Positions 20,464 to 27,430 of a stretch of 37,911 nucleotides of DNA are shown here, one piece after another. The notes below the pieces were generated by a model. The model worked only from the letters and a program-made list of their open reading frames with translations, ran no database searches and was not told the DNA's origin. The position numbers were made by a program, and so were the translations under genes. How positions within the stretch are numbered: the first letter of the stretch is position 1; each line of letters opens with the position of its first letter. The stretch is taken from IMG/VR virus record IMGVR_UViG_3300046691_000158, positions 1 to 37,911 of that record, one strand, 5' to 3'. The DNA is from a virus.

Positions 20464-20979
20464 ATGATCGATCCGAAGAACATCGCAGATCTTGAAAAAG
20501 TCAATGGGCGCTGGAAGCTTTCTTTCTTCGTCGCAGCCACCCAAGCGTTCATGTATGACGACATAGAAGATCGGACCGGTATACTCTACGCCATCAAGTG
20601 CGAGGACTATTGCAAGATCGGGATGACTACGAACCTTGAAAAGCGGTTCTGGGACCTATCTGCCGGTACGCCGTTCGACATTTATCTCGTCGAGAAGAAG
20701 ACTGTGCCGTTCGCCGGGCTGGCCTACGCCGAAGCTTGGATGCATAAGCAGTTTGCCGATCGGCGCGTGAAGAACGAATGGTTCAAGGTAACGCCGTCTG
20801 ACGCTGCCGGTAAGCTGCGACGTGCCGAGAAGGTTGCCGAGCTTTATGCCCGGCATTGCCGAGACTGGTTCATCGCAGACCGCGACCGGAAGGCAAACGA
20901 CCCCAAGTATCAGGAGCGGATGCGCCAGGGATACACGGAGTTCTTGCTGCGACAACGTGAATCGATTTCGATGGACTGA
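20464..20979 (+). CDS. GIY-YIG/T5orf172-type nuclease domain protein
   Basis: A 171-residue protein with a T5orf172 (MUG113) domain, a branch of the GIY-YIG nucleases: TGILYAIKCEDYCKIGMTTNLEKRF (about 38-62), a middle AYAEAWMHKQFADRRVK with catalytic-type E90, and NEWFKVTP near 104-111. The C-terminal 50 residues are helical and charged. It has a GGAGGTGG ribosome site. As the first gene beyond attP it would sit at the extreme end of the prophage, a place where phages carry accessory genes, including defence against other phages. Its target is unknown: DNA cutting is inferred from the domain. Confidence 0.8.
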   Translation: MIDPKNIADLEKVNGRWKLSFFVAATQAFMYDDIEDRTGILYAIKCEDYCKIGMTTNLEKRFWDLSAGTPFDIYLVEKKTVPFAGLAYAEAWMHKQFADRRVKNEWFKVTPSDAAGKLRRAEKVAELYARHCRDWFIADRDRKANDPKYQERMRQGYTEFLLRQRESISMD

Positions 20980-20991
20980 TGAGAAGCCGGA

Positions 20992-21285
20992 ATGATGACC
21001 GAATACCAGCCCCGCTACAAGTGGCGTCCAACCTGGCCCGGCGAGACCGGCATGGACGGCAAGCCGCTACAGGACTTCGCCGCATGGGATGGGGAATTGC
21101 AGTTCGGGAGGATCTCGCTCGATGAAACCAGCCTCAAGAAGGGCCAGTGGATCTGGGCGATCAGCTATATCCCATGGACGAGGAAAGCGGTGTTCCCGCA
21201 TCACGGATGGGCGCTGAATGCCAGAGAGGCCTCTCGATTGGTCGAAGAGACCTATGATAAGCTGAAGCAGATGCATGCAAGGTGA
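20992..21285 (+). CDS. Protein of unknown function
   Basis: A 97-residue protein rich in Trp and Pro (YKWRPTWPGETGMDGKPLQDFAAWDGE, KGQWIWAISYIPWTRKAVFPHHGWA), ending in a helix (ARLVEETYDKLKQMHAR-like). The pattern of WRPTWP and repeated aromatic residues is compact and beta-like. I recognise no family. It follows the GIY-YIG gene by 12 bases and may form a unit with it. ATG 20992 is chosen; a second ATG is the next codon. Confidence 0.55.
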   Translation: MMTEYQPRYKWRPTWPGETGMDGKPLQDFAAWDGELQFGRISLDETSLKKGQWIWAISYIPWTRKAVFPHHGWALNAREASRLVEETYDKLKQMHAR

Positions 21286-21381
21286 AGTCGTTGTGAAAAC
21301 TCACTGAATCATACATATTGACGAGCGCGCCGACGGTTTGCAGACCGACGCCGCCCTCAAGAAGCAAGAGGAGAAGCAGGC

Positions 21382-21735
21382 ATGAGCAAGACCGCAACGG
21401 AAATTTCTATGTCATGCCAGATAGACGCGCGCCGCCGCCGTGCCGACGTCATGACGGCAGAAATCATGAACAGGCTCCGACCTTATCTTCAGGAAGATAG
21501 TCTGCGTGACGCCCACTATGCCTTGCTGGAGTTCTTCCACAAGGAGGGGATCGACGTCGTTACGGACGATTACCGCAGGCAGGTTGGCCTCCCGCCACGT
21601 GGGGAGACAGGCTGGACAGCGCAGGAACTACACGCGATGGAAATGGTTCGCCTTCAATCGATGCTCCAGCCGATCTCGATGCGCCTACCGGACGACTTCA
21701 TCACCAGTGCGCGCCCTACCGCAACGCCTGAATAA
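21382..21735 (+). CDS. Protein of unknown function at the end of the plus-strand unit
   Basis: A 117-residue helical protein (MSKTATEISMSCQIDARRRRADVM...) with a basic N-terminal segment, a helical middle (MNRLRPYLQEDSLRDAHYALLEFFHKEGIDVV) and a short end (MLQPISMRLPDDFITSARP). No motif recognised. It is separated from the previous gene by 96 bases, so it may have its own promoter. Its 3' end overlaps the convergent 21716-22249 gene by 20 bases. Confidence 0.55.
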   Translation: MSKTATEISMSCQIDARRRRADVMTAEIMNRLRPYLQEDSLRDAHYALLEFFHKEGIDVVTDDYRRQVGLPPRGETGWTAQELHAMEMVRLQSMLQPISMRLPDDFITSARPTATPE

Positions 21736-22249
21736 CGTCCGATGGCGACCCAGACCGGCAATACGACCGAACCTGTATCGGCCTGTCCTCTGGGCAGCCG
21801 AAGCCCTCCAGATCGGCCCGCTTCGGCCTTGACTGCAGATCATCGAGCTTGCTGTTGAGCACCTGAACCTGAGTGGACACCTTGTTGATGGTGTCTATGA
21901 CGGCATCGAGCTTGCCCCCGAAGGATTCCACCACCCGATCGATCCGCTTGTTTGTCTCGGCAATCCCGGCCTTGTTCTCCGCGACGAGCTGCTGCTGCTG
22001 ATCCTGCTTGAACTGGATGCCCGGGATTTGCGCAATCTGGACGTTGACGCCGTTCATGGTCACTTGGCGCTCGTCGGCCTCTTTGTCGAGGCGGGCTGAT
22101 AGTTCATCGTATTTCTCATCAATACCCTCGATGCTGTTGCCGAGGTTTACCCACACGCCGCCGAGGATGAAGGCATTGATGGCGATCCCCCCGATGATGG
22201 CTATGAAGTGTGCGGGATTTATCCGTGGCTTCTCGATGGCTATGTGCAT
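21716..22249 (-). CDS. Membrane-anchored coiled-coil protein
   Basis: A 177-residue protein with one N-terminal membrane helix (INPAHFIAIIGGIAINAFILGGVWVNL, about 10-34), then a long heptad-rich part (IDEKYDELSARLDKEADERQ; AENKAGIAETNKRIDRVVESF; LDAVIDTINKVSTQVQVLNSKLDDLQ) and a short Cys-containing tail (FGCPEDRPIQVRSYCRSGSP) that could form a disulfide. It probably sits in the inner membrane with its coil in the periplasm, and follows the lysis genes, so an accessory lysis or exclusion role is likely. ATG 22249 has GAGGA 6 bases upstream; the TTG at 22264 is weaker. Confidence 0.6.
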   Translation of the reverse strand: MHIAIEKPRINPAHFIAIIGGIAINAFILGGVWVNLGNSIEGIDEKYDELSARLDKEADERQVTMNGVNVQIAQIPGIQFKQDQQQQLVAENKAGIAETNKRIDRVVESFGGKLDAVIDTINKVSTQVQVLNSKLDDLQSRPKRADLEGFGCPEDRPIQVRSYCRSGSPSDVIQALR

Positions 22250-22421
22250 GACGTCCTCGCTCAATCCCCTTGCCCCTTCAATGCTCTGCCTGCTGGTGCC
22301 TGCCTGGTTAAGAAAATGGGAATGATTGACGGGTCATAAAGGTGTCAGCCATTTCCGATGTTAGGTATCGTTGATGGTCAGGCTCGACATCCCGTTGGCG
22401 CGGGGTTGTCGGGCCGCTATG

Positions 22422-22640
22422 CTATTTCCTGCACGCCGCATCCGCGCGGCACTGCTTATTGTTCGATGAGATGGCCGGTCCTGCTAGCGCGTCCTGTGAC
22501 GCCGCCCTTGCCGCCTCTGGGCTTTGGAAGCGGACGAACTGATACCCGCTGCCATTAATCGCAGGCTTCGTCTGGCAGCCCGCTATCACGCATGAAAACA
22601 AGGCAACGATCGCGATCCGATAGCTTGCGGAAATTCGCAT
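22422..22640 (-). CDS. Rz1-like outer-membrane spanin (nested)
   Basis: A 72-residue lipoprotein: signal region YRIAIVALFSCVIAGC with lipobox I-A-G-C (Cys 22 would be lipidated), then a polar mature part of about 50 residues ending CRADAACRK. Its start, ATG 22640, lies within the i-spanin gene in another frame (86 bases shared), the classical Rz/Rz1 arrangement. It has a GGAGA site 8 bases upstream. It would anchor in the outer membrane and bind the inner-membrane spanin across the periplasm to fuse the membranes at lysis. Less Pro-rich than lambda Rz1; otherwise convincing. Confidence 0.85.
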   Translation of the reverse strand: MRISASYRIAIVALFSCVIAGCQTKPAINGSGYQFVRFQSPEAARAASQDALAGPAISSNNKQCRADAACRK

Positions 22641-22812
22641 TGTTCTTCTCCAAATTGTCGATGCGCGCGAGGGCTTCCTTGGCTGCCTCTGCCTGAACCG
22701 CCGCGCGCCCCTCGCTGCGGCCGATCCATTTGGCAGGGTAGAAGACGAGGACAGCGCCAATCGCCGCCCCTGCCCCGAGCTTGACGAGATCAAAGACGCC
22801 GAGCCCGAACAT
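22555..22812 (-). CDS. Rz-like inner-membrane spanin
   Basis: An 85-residue protein with an N-terminal membrane helix (LVKLGAGAAIGAVLVFYPAKWI, about 8-29) followed by a periplasmic coil (EGRAAVQAEAAKEALARIDNLEKNNANFRKL) and a short Cys-bearing end (DRCLVFMRDSGLPDEACD). It is encoded directly after the holin candidate, with the o-spanin nested in its end. The pair completes lysis by disrupting the outer membrane. ATG 22812 shares its A with the upstream TGA; an in-frame GTG one codon earlier is possible. Confidence 0.85.
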   Translation of the reverse strand: MFGLGVFDLVKLGAGAAIGAVLVFYPAKWIGRSEGRAAVQAEAAKEALARIDNLEKNNANFRKLSDRDRCLVFMRDSGLPDEACD

Positions 22813-23024
22813 CACTTCGCCGCCATGTTCTTGGCCATCGTTTCGGCCGTCAGCATCCAGCTCTTCACGAGGAGCCCGAGGAGGTTGAGACCGCCGACAA
22901 TCTTGAGAGCCTGCTCGGCAGTGAAAAATGTCAGCCAGTCAAAGCCGATGAGACCGGCGATCAGCACGCCGACGAAGGTCGCGAGGTAGTTCAGGCCGTT
23001 GGTGAGTGTCGAAGCGGATGGCAT
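22812..23024 (-). CDS. Holin candidate
   Basis: A 70-residue hydrophobic protein: polar start (MPSASTLTNGLN), a first membrane helix (YLATFVGVLIAGLIGFDWLTFF, about 13-34), a short turn (TAEQALK) and a second helix (IVGGLNLLGLLVKSWML, about 42-58), ending in a polar tail. Size, two membrane helices and position between endolysin and spanins fit a class II-type holin that would open the inner membrane for the endolysin. ATG 23024 overlaps the endolysin stop by ATGA. The long frame upstream is antisense-like and rejected. Confidence 0.75.
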   Translation of the reverse strand: MPSASTLTNGLNYLATFVGVLIAGLIGFDWLTFFTAEQALKIVGGLNLLGLLVKSWMLTAETMAKNMAAK

Positions 23025-23872
23025 CAGGTGGTAGCCTCCGCGATACTGGCCTTCTTGCGACGGGCATAGAAGCCATAGGCCAACCCACCGACCGTAAGGA
23101 GAGCTGAGAGGATGACCAGACCGGCCACCACGCGGCCCACAAGCTCGCTGGAGTAGCTGAGAGGCATAAGCTGGTCCTGCACCTGCTGAAGCGTGACAGC
23201 GAGGCCACCAGAGGCAACGCCGCCGCCTGTCGCCGCGTCTGCTACTGCCGGCGATGGAGCGGCCTTGATGTCGGAAGCATATGCCTTGTGTGCTGGCGGC
23301 GGCTCGCCAAACCCGGCGAATGGCAATGGCGCGGGTTGCCCGGTTGCCCACGCCTGCCCCGTCGCCTTCACGTCAGCGATGCGATATGCCCAGCCTCGAC
23401 CAAACGTCGGCCACGTCTTCAGCTTCTTCATGAAGGCCAGACGATGCGCCAGGATATCGGCAATGAGCTGATCGTGGTTCGGGTGGTTGTTCGCCGCGGC
23501 GATGGTCGCAGGGCCGACGATCCCATCTGCATTGACGCCGAGCGCGCGCTGCAGCCAGAGGACCGACTGCTTGACACCAGAGTTCACGTTGCCATCGAAG
23601 ACGACGTAGGAGACGCCAGCCGGGAACTTGTCGAGGCGTGCCGTGTTCCAGTAGCTGGAGCGGTAGATGTCCTCAAGCTCGGACTGGTCGATGTAGCGGA
23701 CGCTGCGCTTCTGTTTGCCTTGGCGCTCCCGGTAGGCATCATAGACGCGCTGGGTTACACCCTTCATCGTGGCTCCACCGGGGTCGGCCGGGTGATTGCT
23801 ATAGCCGCCTTCGCTCTTCAGCACCTTGGCGAGAGAACGCGCAAATTCCTTTGCTGGGTCGATGACCGGCAT
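23024..23872 (-). CDS. Endolysin (GH108 muramidase with C-terminal membrane helix)
   Basis: A 282-residue peptidoglycan hydrolase. The N-terminal GH108 domain has the family motif SEGGYSNHPADPGGATMKGVTQ-type start (catalytic E21), then SYWNTARLDKFPAGVSYVVFDGNVNSG. A peptidoglycan-binding-3 like part follows (LQRALGVNADGIVGPATI, then MKKLKTWPTFGRGW). After a Pro/Ala-rich linker the protein ends in a membrane helix (about 247-269, VAGLVILSALLTVGGLAYGFYARRKK). The C-terminal anchor is uncommon and could keep the enzyme at the inner membrane until the holin acts. ATG 23872 is complete; the gene follows the spike by 42 bases. Confidence 0.9.
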   Translation of the reverse strand: MPVIDPAKEFARSLAKVLKSEGGYSNHPADPGGATMKGVTQRVYDAYRERQGKQKRSVRYIDQSELEDIYRSSYWNTARLDKFPAGVSYVVFDGNVNSGVKQSVLWLQRALGVNADGIVGPATIAAANNHPNHDQLIADILAHRLAFMKKLKTWPTFGRGWAYRIADVKATGQAWATGQPAPLPFAGFGEPPPAHKAYASDIKAAPSPAVADAATGGGVASGGLAVTLQQVQDQLMPLSYSSELVGRVVAGLVILSALLTVGGLAYGFYARRKKASIAEATT

Positions 23873-23914
23873 TGATAGGCTCCAGATTGTGATTGATTGC
23901 GGGTGTGGAAAAGG

Positions 23915-25030
23915 TCAGCCGATGTTGTTGGCTGCGACCTTATATGCTGACGCCGAGTGGCCGGTGATCGTGCCGTAGCCGTTGCCGATGATGCGGTTGC
24001 CGAAAATCGCATAGAGATTGGAATCGGGTGCCAGCACAATTCCCCATCCGGTATTGGCTGTCTCGCCCGCGTGCATGCCGATCTGCATGTTCGAAATTCC
24101 TACGTCGCTCACACCAGAAGTGAAGTAGACGCCGTGGTCATTGTGGGCGATACGACCACCCGTGAACGTGATCCCTCGGCAGTTTCCAAGGTCGATCCCG
24201 ACATTTGCATTTCTCAGGAAATCGCAGTTGTTGAACGAAATCCCCTCGCAGAGGCCACTACCGGAATTGTTGATCGAAACTCCGTTGCTGGAACTGTTGC
24301 CAAACCAGCAATTTGTGAAATCCAGGCGCGAGGCGCTACCCCCGGCAGGGCGAATGAGCGCTCCGACCGTGGAGCTGTCAAAGAAGCAGTTGCTGGCCTT
24401 AAGGCTACTGACGATCTCGCCGGCGCCCGGGTTGATGAGGAGCGCTCGTCCTGCCGTCAAAACGCTCGTGTTGTCGATCACAAGCGCACAACTGTTGTGC
24501 ACTACAATCCCGGCATAAGGCATCGGAGCGTTCTGAGCCCCGATGAGGCAGTCCGAGATGATCTGTGATGTATCCCCGCCGGAAACGTCGATTCTCGTGC
24601 TGTTTGCCGCTCCAGTCTGCAGAAAGCATCTCAGGATACGGCTCGCAGTCCCGCTCATCTTTATCCCGACCATGTCCTTGTTTATAAGGATATCTTCGGC
24701 AATCGACCTGACGCCGGAAAGGACGAGATTAGCCCCTGACGTTCGGAAAGTGTCGGAAACGATGGACAGGCTTTTTATTGCGGTGTCCCACGCGCTCAAC
24801 GTCACCACGTCGCCAGTCGGTACGGTCGATTTCAGAACGGATGAATACCTCGATGCGCCACGCAGCTCGACGCCTCGTTGACAGACATCGATGTTCGTGA
24901 TCTCGAATGTCCCTTCCGGTATCGCGACAATACCTCCGCCAGACTGGCAATCGATGGCTGCCTGGATGGCCATATCGTTGATGGAAGCGGGAGCGCAAGG
25001 CGATGCGCCGAACATGGTGATATCGGTCAT
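23915..25030 (-). CDS. Tailspike with right-handed beta-helix
   Basis: A 371-residue protein of the pectate-lyase-like beta-helix type. It opens with the Pectate_lyase_3-type pattern AIQAAIDCQSGGGIVAIPEG, then repeated short strands with stacked Asn and Ser (CFFDSSTVGALI, FTNCWFGNSSSNGVSINNSG, FNNCDFLRNANVGIDLGNCRGITFTGGRIAHN). Such proteins form trimers that bind and often cut surface polysaccharide. There is no obvious N-terminal tail-binding domain, so it may attach through the 26531-27430 fibre. It is the tail gene nearest the plus-strand methyltransferase insertion. ATG 25030 overlaps the stop of a 12-codon upstream frame. Confidence 0.85.
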   Translation of the reverse strand: MTDITMFGASPCAPASINDMAIQAAIDCQSGGGIVAIPEGTFEITNIDVCQRGVELRGASRYSSVLKSTVPTGDVVTLSAWDTAIKSLSIVSDTFRTSGANLVLSGVRSIAEDILINKDMVGIKMSGTASRILRCFLQTGAANSTRIDVSGGDTSQIISDCLIGAQNAPMPYAGIVVHNSCALVIDNTSVLTAGRALLINPGAGEIVSSLKASNCFFDSSTVGALIRPAGGSASRLDFTNCWFGNSSSNGVSINNSGSGLCEGISFNNCDFLRNANVGIDLGNCRGITFTGGRIAHNDHGVYFTSGVSDVGISNMQIGMHAGETANTGWGIVLAPDSNLYAIFGNRIIGNGYGTITGHSASAYKVAANNIG

Positions 25031-25065
25031 GCTGCGCCCGCAGCGCTGGTGCGCATCGTGGTCAT
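25027..25065 (-). CDS. Possible 12-residue leader peptide before the spike
   Basis: A tiny frame MTTMRTSAAGAA with a strong GGAG ribosome site 6 bases upstream, ending in an ATGA overlap with the spike start. The spike's own start has no good ribosome site, so ribosomes may load here and reinitiate. It could also be what remains of a longer gene after a recombination event. Confidence 0.4.
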   Translation of the reverse strand: MTTMRTSAAGAA

Positions 25066-25173
25066 GGAAAGCTCCAGTGGAACGATTGATTGCAAAGGCG
25101 CTGCATCACGCTTGATGCGGGCGCCGTGGCTCTGCTAGAACCCCGCCATAGACATTAAGAAGGGCTGCCTAGA

Positions 25174-26154
25174 ATGACATTCCCAATGAAGACTGTGCTG
25201 GTTGCAAACAAAACATATGAAATCAGCGGTCTAAGTGAGACTGACGTCTATTTCAGCATGATATCCGATCATTTCGAGGCTGATTTCCCGAGGCTGGCCC
25301 GTCGTCTCATCCGAGAAGACTATGTCTGCCTCGACATCGGCGCGAACATCGGCATGAAAAGCTTGGTGATGGCGCAGGTGGCCCATGCGGGCAAGGTTAT
25401 TGCCGTTGAAGCGGCCCCGAACGTTTCGGCTATCTTGGAGATGAACATTAAGGCAAGCGGCGAGACAAACATCTCAGTCGCCAAATGCGCGATCAGTGAT
25501 ACTGATGGTGAGGTCGCGTTTGTGGAAGATTCCGCATTCGGCCATATCGGCGGCGATGGGGGGAAAGTAACCGCAAAGACCATTAAGACGCTGCTAGAGG
25601 ACCATGACTTGAGCCGGCTTGACTTTGTCAAGATCGATGTCGAGGGGTTCGAGTATCCAATCCTCAAGAATGCTATCGCGACGATTAACCAGCACCGAGC
25701 ACTGCTACTGCTGGAGTTCAATTCGCTGTGTCAGATGGTGCACGCCGATGTTTCACCGAAAGAATTCGCACAATGGCTCCTAGCGTCGTTCGAGTTCGTT
25801 TTTGTTGCTCGGACTGCGCCGGACGGGCACACAGAACTCGAACGTATTCACGCTGACGGGACGACACGCCTCCTCTATCTGAACTTGGCCAAAGATGGGT
25901 CAGTTACCGACATCATCGCCACCAATGCTCCGGAACGATTTATTCCATACATGGATGATATGGAACGCGGCATCAAGGAAAGGGAAGCAGAGGCGAAACG
26001 GAATTTTGACTCGGATATCGCCGTCGCCCGCACGGAGATCGCCGTTGCCCGCGCGGAAATCGAGAGCTTGAAATCAGAACTACAGGCCTTTCAGAACACG
26101 ACATCCTGGCGGCTTACCGCCCCGCTTCGCGCCATAAAGAAAGCGTTTCGATAA
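25174..26154 (+). CDS. FkbM-type methyltransferase with O-antigen-type C-terminal tail
   Basis: A 326-residue SAM-dependent methyltransferase. The motifs are CLDIGANIG (about 52-60, SAM-binding), VIAVEAAPN (75-83) and FVKIDVEGFE (about 151-160), the FkbM/Methyltransf_21 set that methylates sugar hydroxyls. A coiled coil (about 270-306, EIAVARAEIESLKSELQAF) and the ending NTTSWRLTAPLRAIKKAFR follow, a tail common in bacterial O-antigen and polysaccharide assembly enzymes. It lies against the direction of the late operon, with 143 bases of upstream space and a hairpin at its end, so it is probably expressed on its own from the prophage and alters host surface polysaccharide. ATG 25174 has AGAAGGG upstream. 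Confidence 0.85.
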   Translation: MTFPMKTVLVANKTYEISGLSETDVYFSMISDHFEADFPRLARRLIREDYVCLDIGANIGMKSLVMAQVAHAGKVIAVEAAPNVSAILEMNIKASGETNISVAKCAISDTDGEVAFVEDSAFGHIGGDGGKVTAKTIKTLLEDHDLSRLDFVKIDVEGFEYPILKNAIATINQHRALLLLEFNSLCQMVHADVSPKEFAQWLLASFEFVFVARTAPDGHTELERIHADGTTRLLYLNLAKDGSVTDIIATNAPERFIPYMDDMERGIKEREAEAKRNFDSDIAVARTEIAVARAEIESLKSELQAFQNTTSWRLTAPLRAIKKAFR

Positions 26155-26163
26155 GCGAGCCAG

Positions 26164-26191
26164 CCGCTGTTAGCCTAAAGGCTGGAAGCGG
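26164..26191. terminator. Bidirectional hairpin between convergent genes
   Basis: Inner stem AGCC (26172-26175)/GGCT (26180-26183) with loop TAAA and outer stem CCGCT (26164-26168)/AGCGG (26187-26191), lying 10 bases after the methyltransferase stop and over the end of the 26175-26531 gene. No long T-run follows on either strand, so it may be a weak or rho-assisted terminator. Confidence 0.5.
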
Positions 26192-26531
26192 TCTCAAAGA
26201 AGGCGTCAATCTGCTCTTCGGTGAAGCCAATCACGGAAAAGAACGCCATTGTTGGCTCCGACCTGACGAACGTGCCGCTATATTCGAAGGCGTCTTGCGT
26301 TTCCCCGTCCTGTTGTGCAACCCACGCTTTGACGGTATCGAGCAGGCCGGCCCGTCGTAGCTGAATACGGAATTGGCGCGCTGAAATGCTGTCCACCGGT
26401 GGCGGCGTTGGGTTCAGGAAGGCGATAACCTGCGGGTCGTTGTCTTCGAGGAATTCTTCCGCCACGTCAGGCGTAAACCACTTGGCAATGCCGTGGACGT
26501 TTCCATTTTCGTCACGCTGAACGTAAGGCAT
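26175..26531 (-). CDS. Tail fibre-associated protein (possible chaperone)
   Basis: A 118-residue protein that follows the fibre gene with a one-base junction. It opens MPYVQRDENGNVHGIAKWF, an N-terminus often seen in small proteins encoded after phage fibres, and ends in an acidic helical part (GFTEEQIDAFFETASS). The middle contains SISARQFRIQLRRAGLLDTVKAWV, an EF-like helical segment found in many tail-associated proteins. It probably helps fibre folding or assembly or caps the fibre. Not assigned to a named family. Confidence 0.6.
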   Translation of the reverse strand: MPYVQRDENGNVHGIAKWFTPDVAEEFLEDNDPQVIAFLNPTPPPVDSISARQFRIQLRRAGLLDTVKAWVAQQDGETQDAFEYSGTFVRSEPTMAFFSVIGFTEEQIDAFFETASSL

Positions 26532-27430
26532 TATATTCTCCCGCGCGTATCGACATAGCCAGTCGTGTAGTTATGAATGATGGTGTTGGCATTAGACGTC
26601 GTGATAACGTTCGTGCGGATCTGCGATGATGCGTCTACCTTTATCTGCCTGGGGATAAAGACGTTGGTCGCGCGCCCTGTCGCCGCACTCGCATTCATCG
26701 ACTGCAATTCTCGGGTCACAACGTCGGTGCGATATACGAAGTAGCCTGATAACGTCGCAGCGTCGTTGTGCTGGAAAAATACCAGTATGTTGGCATACAT
26801 GTTCGGGGGGACGGTGACGGTGCGATTTACCGGTACGACACCCGGATTGGTGACCGCGAAATCCTGCGGGATGTTCAGCCAGTCGAAATTGTCGCCCGTC
26901 TGGACGAACGCCTGAATCGAGGCAGCCGAGCGGAGAATGGACCCGATACGGCGCTTGCGGTCGTAGTTCGTCGGCATCGTCGGGGCGGTTGCTGATAGCG
27001 AGAAGAGAGCGTCAACGACACCTGTATCAGACCGCTGGATGAGCCACATATAGTACCAGGCATTGGCTATGGCCCCGGTATCGAGGCCCCCGGCGTTTGT
27101 CCCTACCGCCCACGCTGCATCGAGGCGCTTGGTGAGGGCAGAGGCGAGCACCATTGTTCGCGGGTCGGTCGTGCTGTCTGTTGCCGCCATACCCACGGCG
27201 ATGTCGATATCGTTGACCGCGTCACCAACGTTGTTTGACAGCGTCAGGCCGTAAATCCCGCCTTGGATGGAAAACCGTCGAGGCGATACGTCCGTGGCGA
27301 TCTGCGCCATGATCGTGCGGAATGCATCGTCGAAATTGTTGACAGCATTCGTTCCGAGGATGCCGATTCCGGCAATATCTGTGTTGCTGCCGACCGACGT
27401 GCTGTAGTCGTAGATGCTGTTCTTCGCCAT
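26531..27430 (-). CDS. Tail fibre with N-terminal virion anchor
   Basis: A 299-residue protein. The start, NSIYDYSTSVGSNTDIAGIG followed by NNFDDAFRTIMAQIA, matches the common N-terminal anchor of podovirus fibres (NSVYDWST... VNNSARAMMAAI). The middle and C-terminus are beta-rich (RTVTVPPNMYANILVFFQHND, SGYFVYRTDVV, QIRTNVITTSNANTIIHNYTTGYVDTRGRI), as in shaft and receptor-binding domains. It likely attaches to the tail nozzle and either contacts the host itself or links the beta-helix spike. ATG 27430 follows the upstream stop with no gap. Confidence 0.75.
   Translation of the reverse strand: MAKNSIYDYSTSVGSNTDIAGIGILGTNAVNNFDDAFRTIMAQIATDVSPRRFSIQGGIYGLTLSNNVGDAVNDIDIAVGMAATDSTTDPRTMVLASALTKRLDAAWAVGTNAGGLDTGAIANAWYYMWLIQRSDTGVVDALFSLSATAPTMPTNYDRKRRIGSILRSAASIQAFVQTGDNFDWLNIPQDFAVTNPGVVPVNRTVTVPPNMYANILVFFQHNDAATLSGYFVYRTDVVTRELQSMNASAATGRATNVFIPRQIKVDASSQIRTNVITTSNANTIIHNYTTGYVDTRGRI

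Noticed and set aside
23288-23875. 195-codon plus-strand frame over the endolysin
   Set aside because: Antisense to the clear GH108 gene; no ribosome site and no domain.
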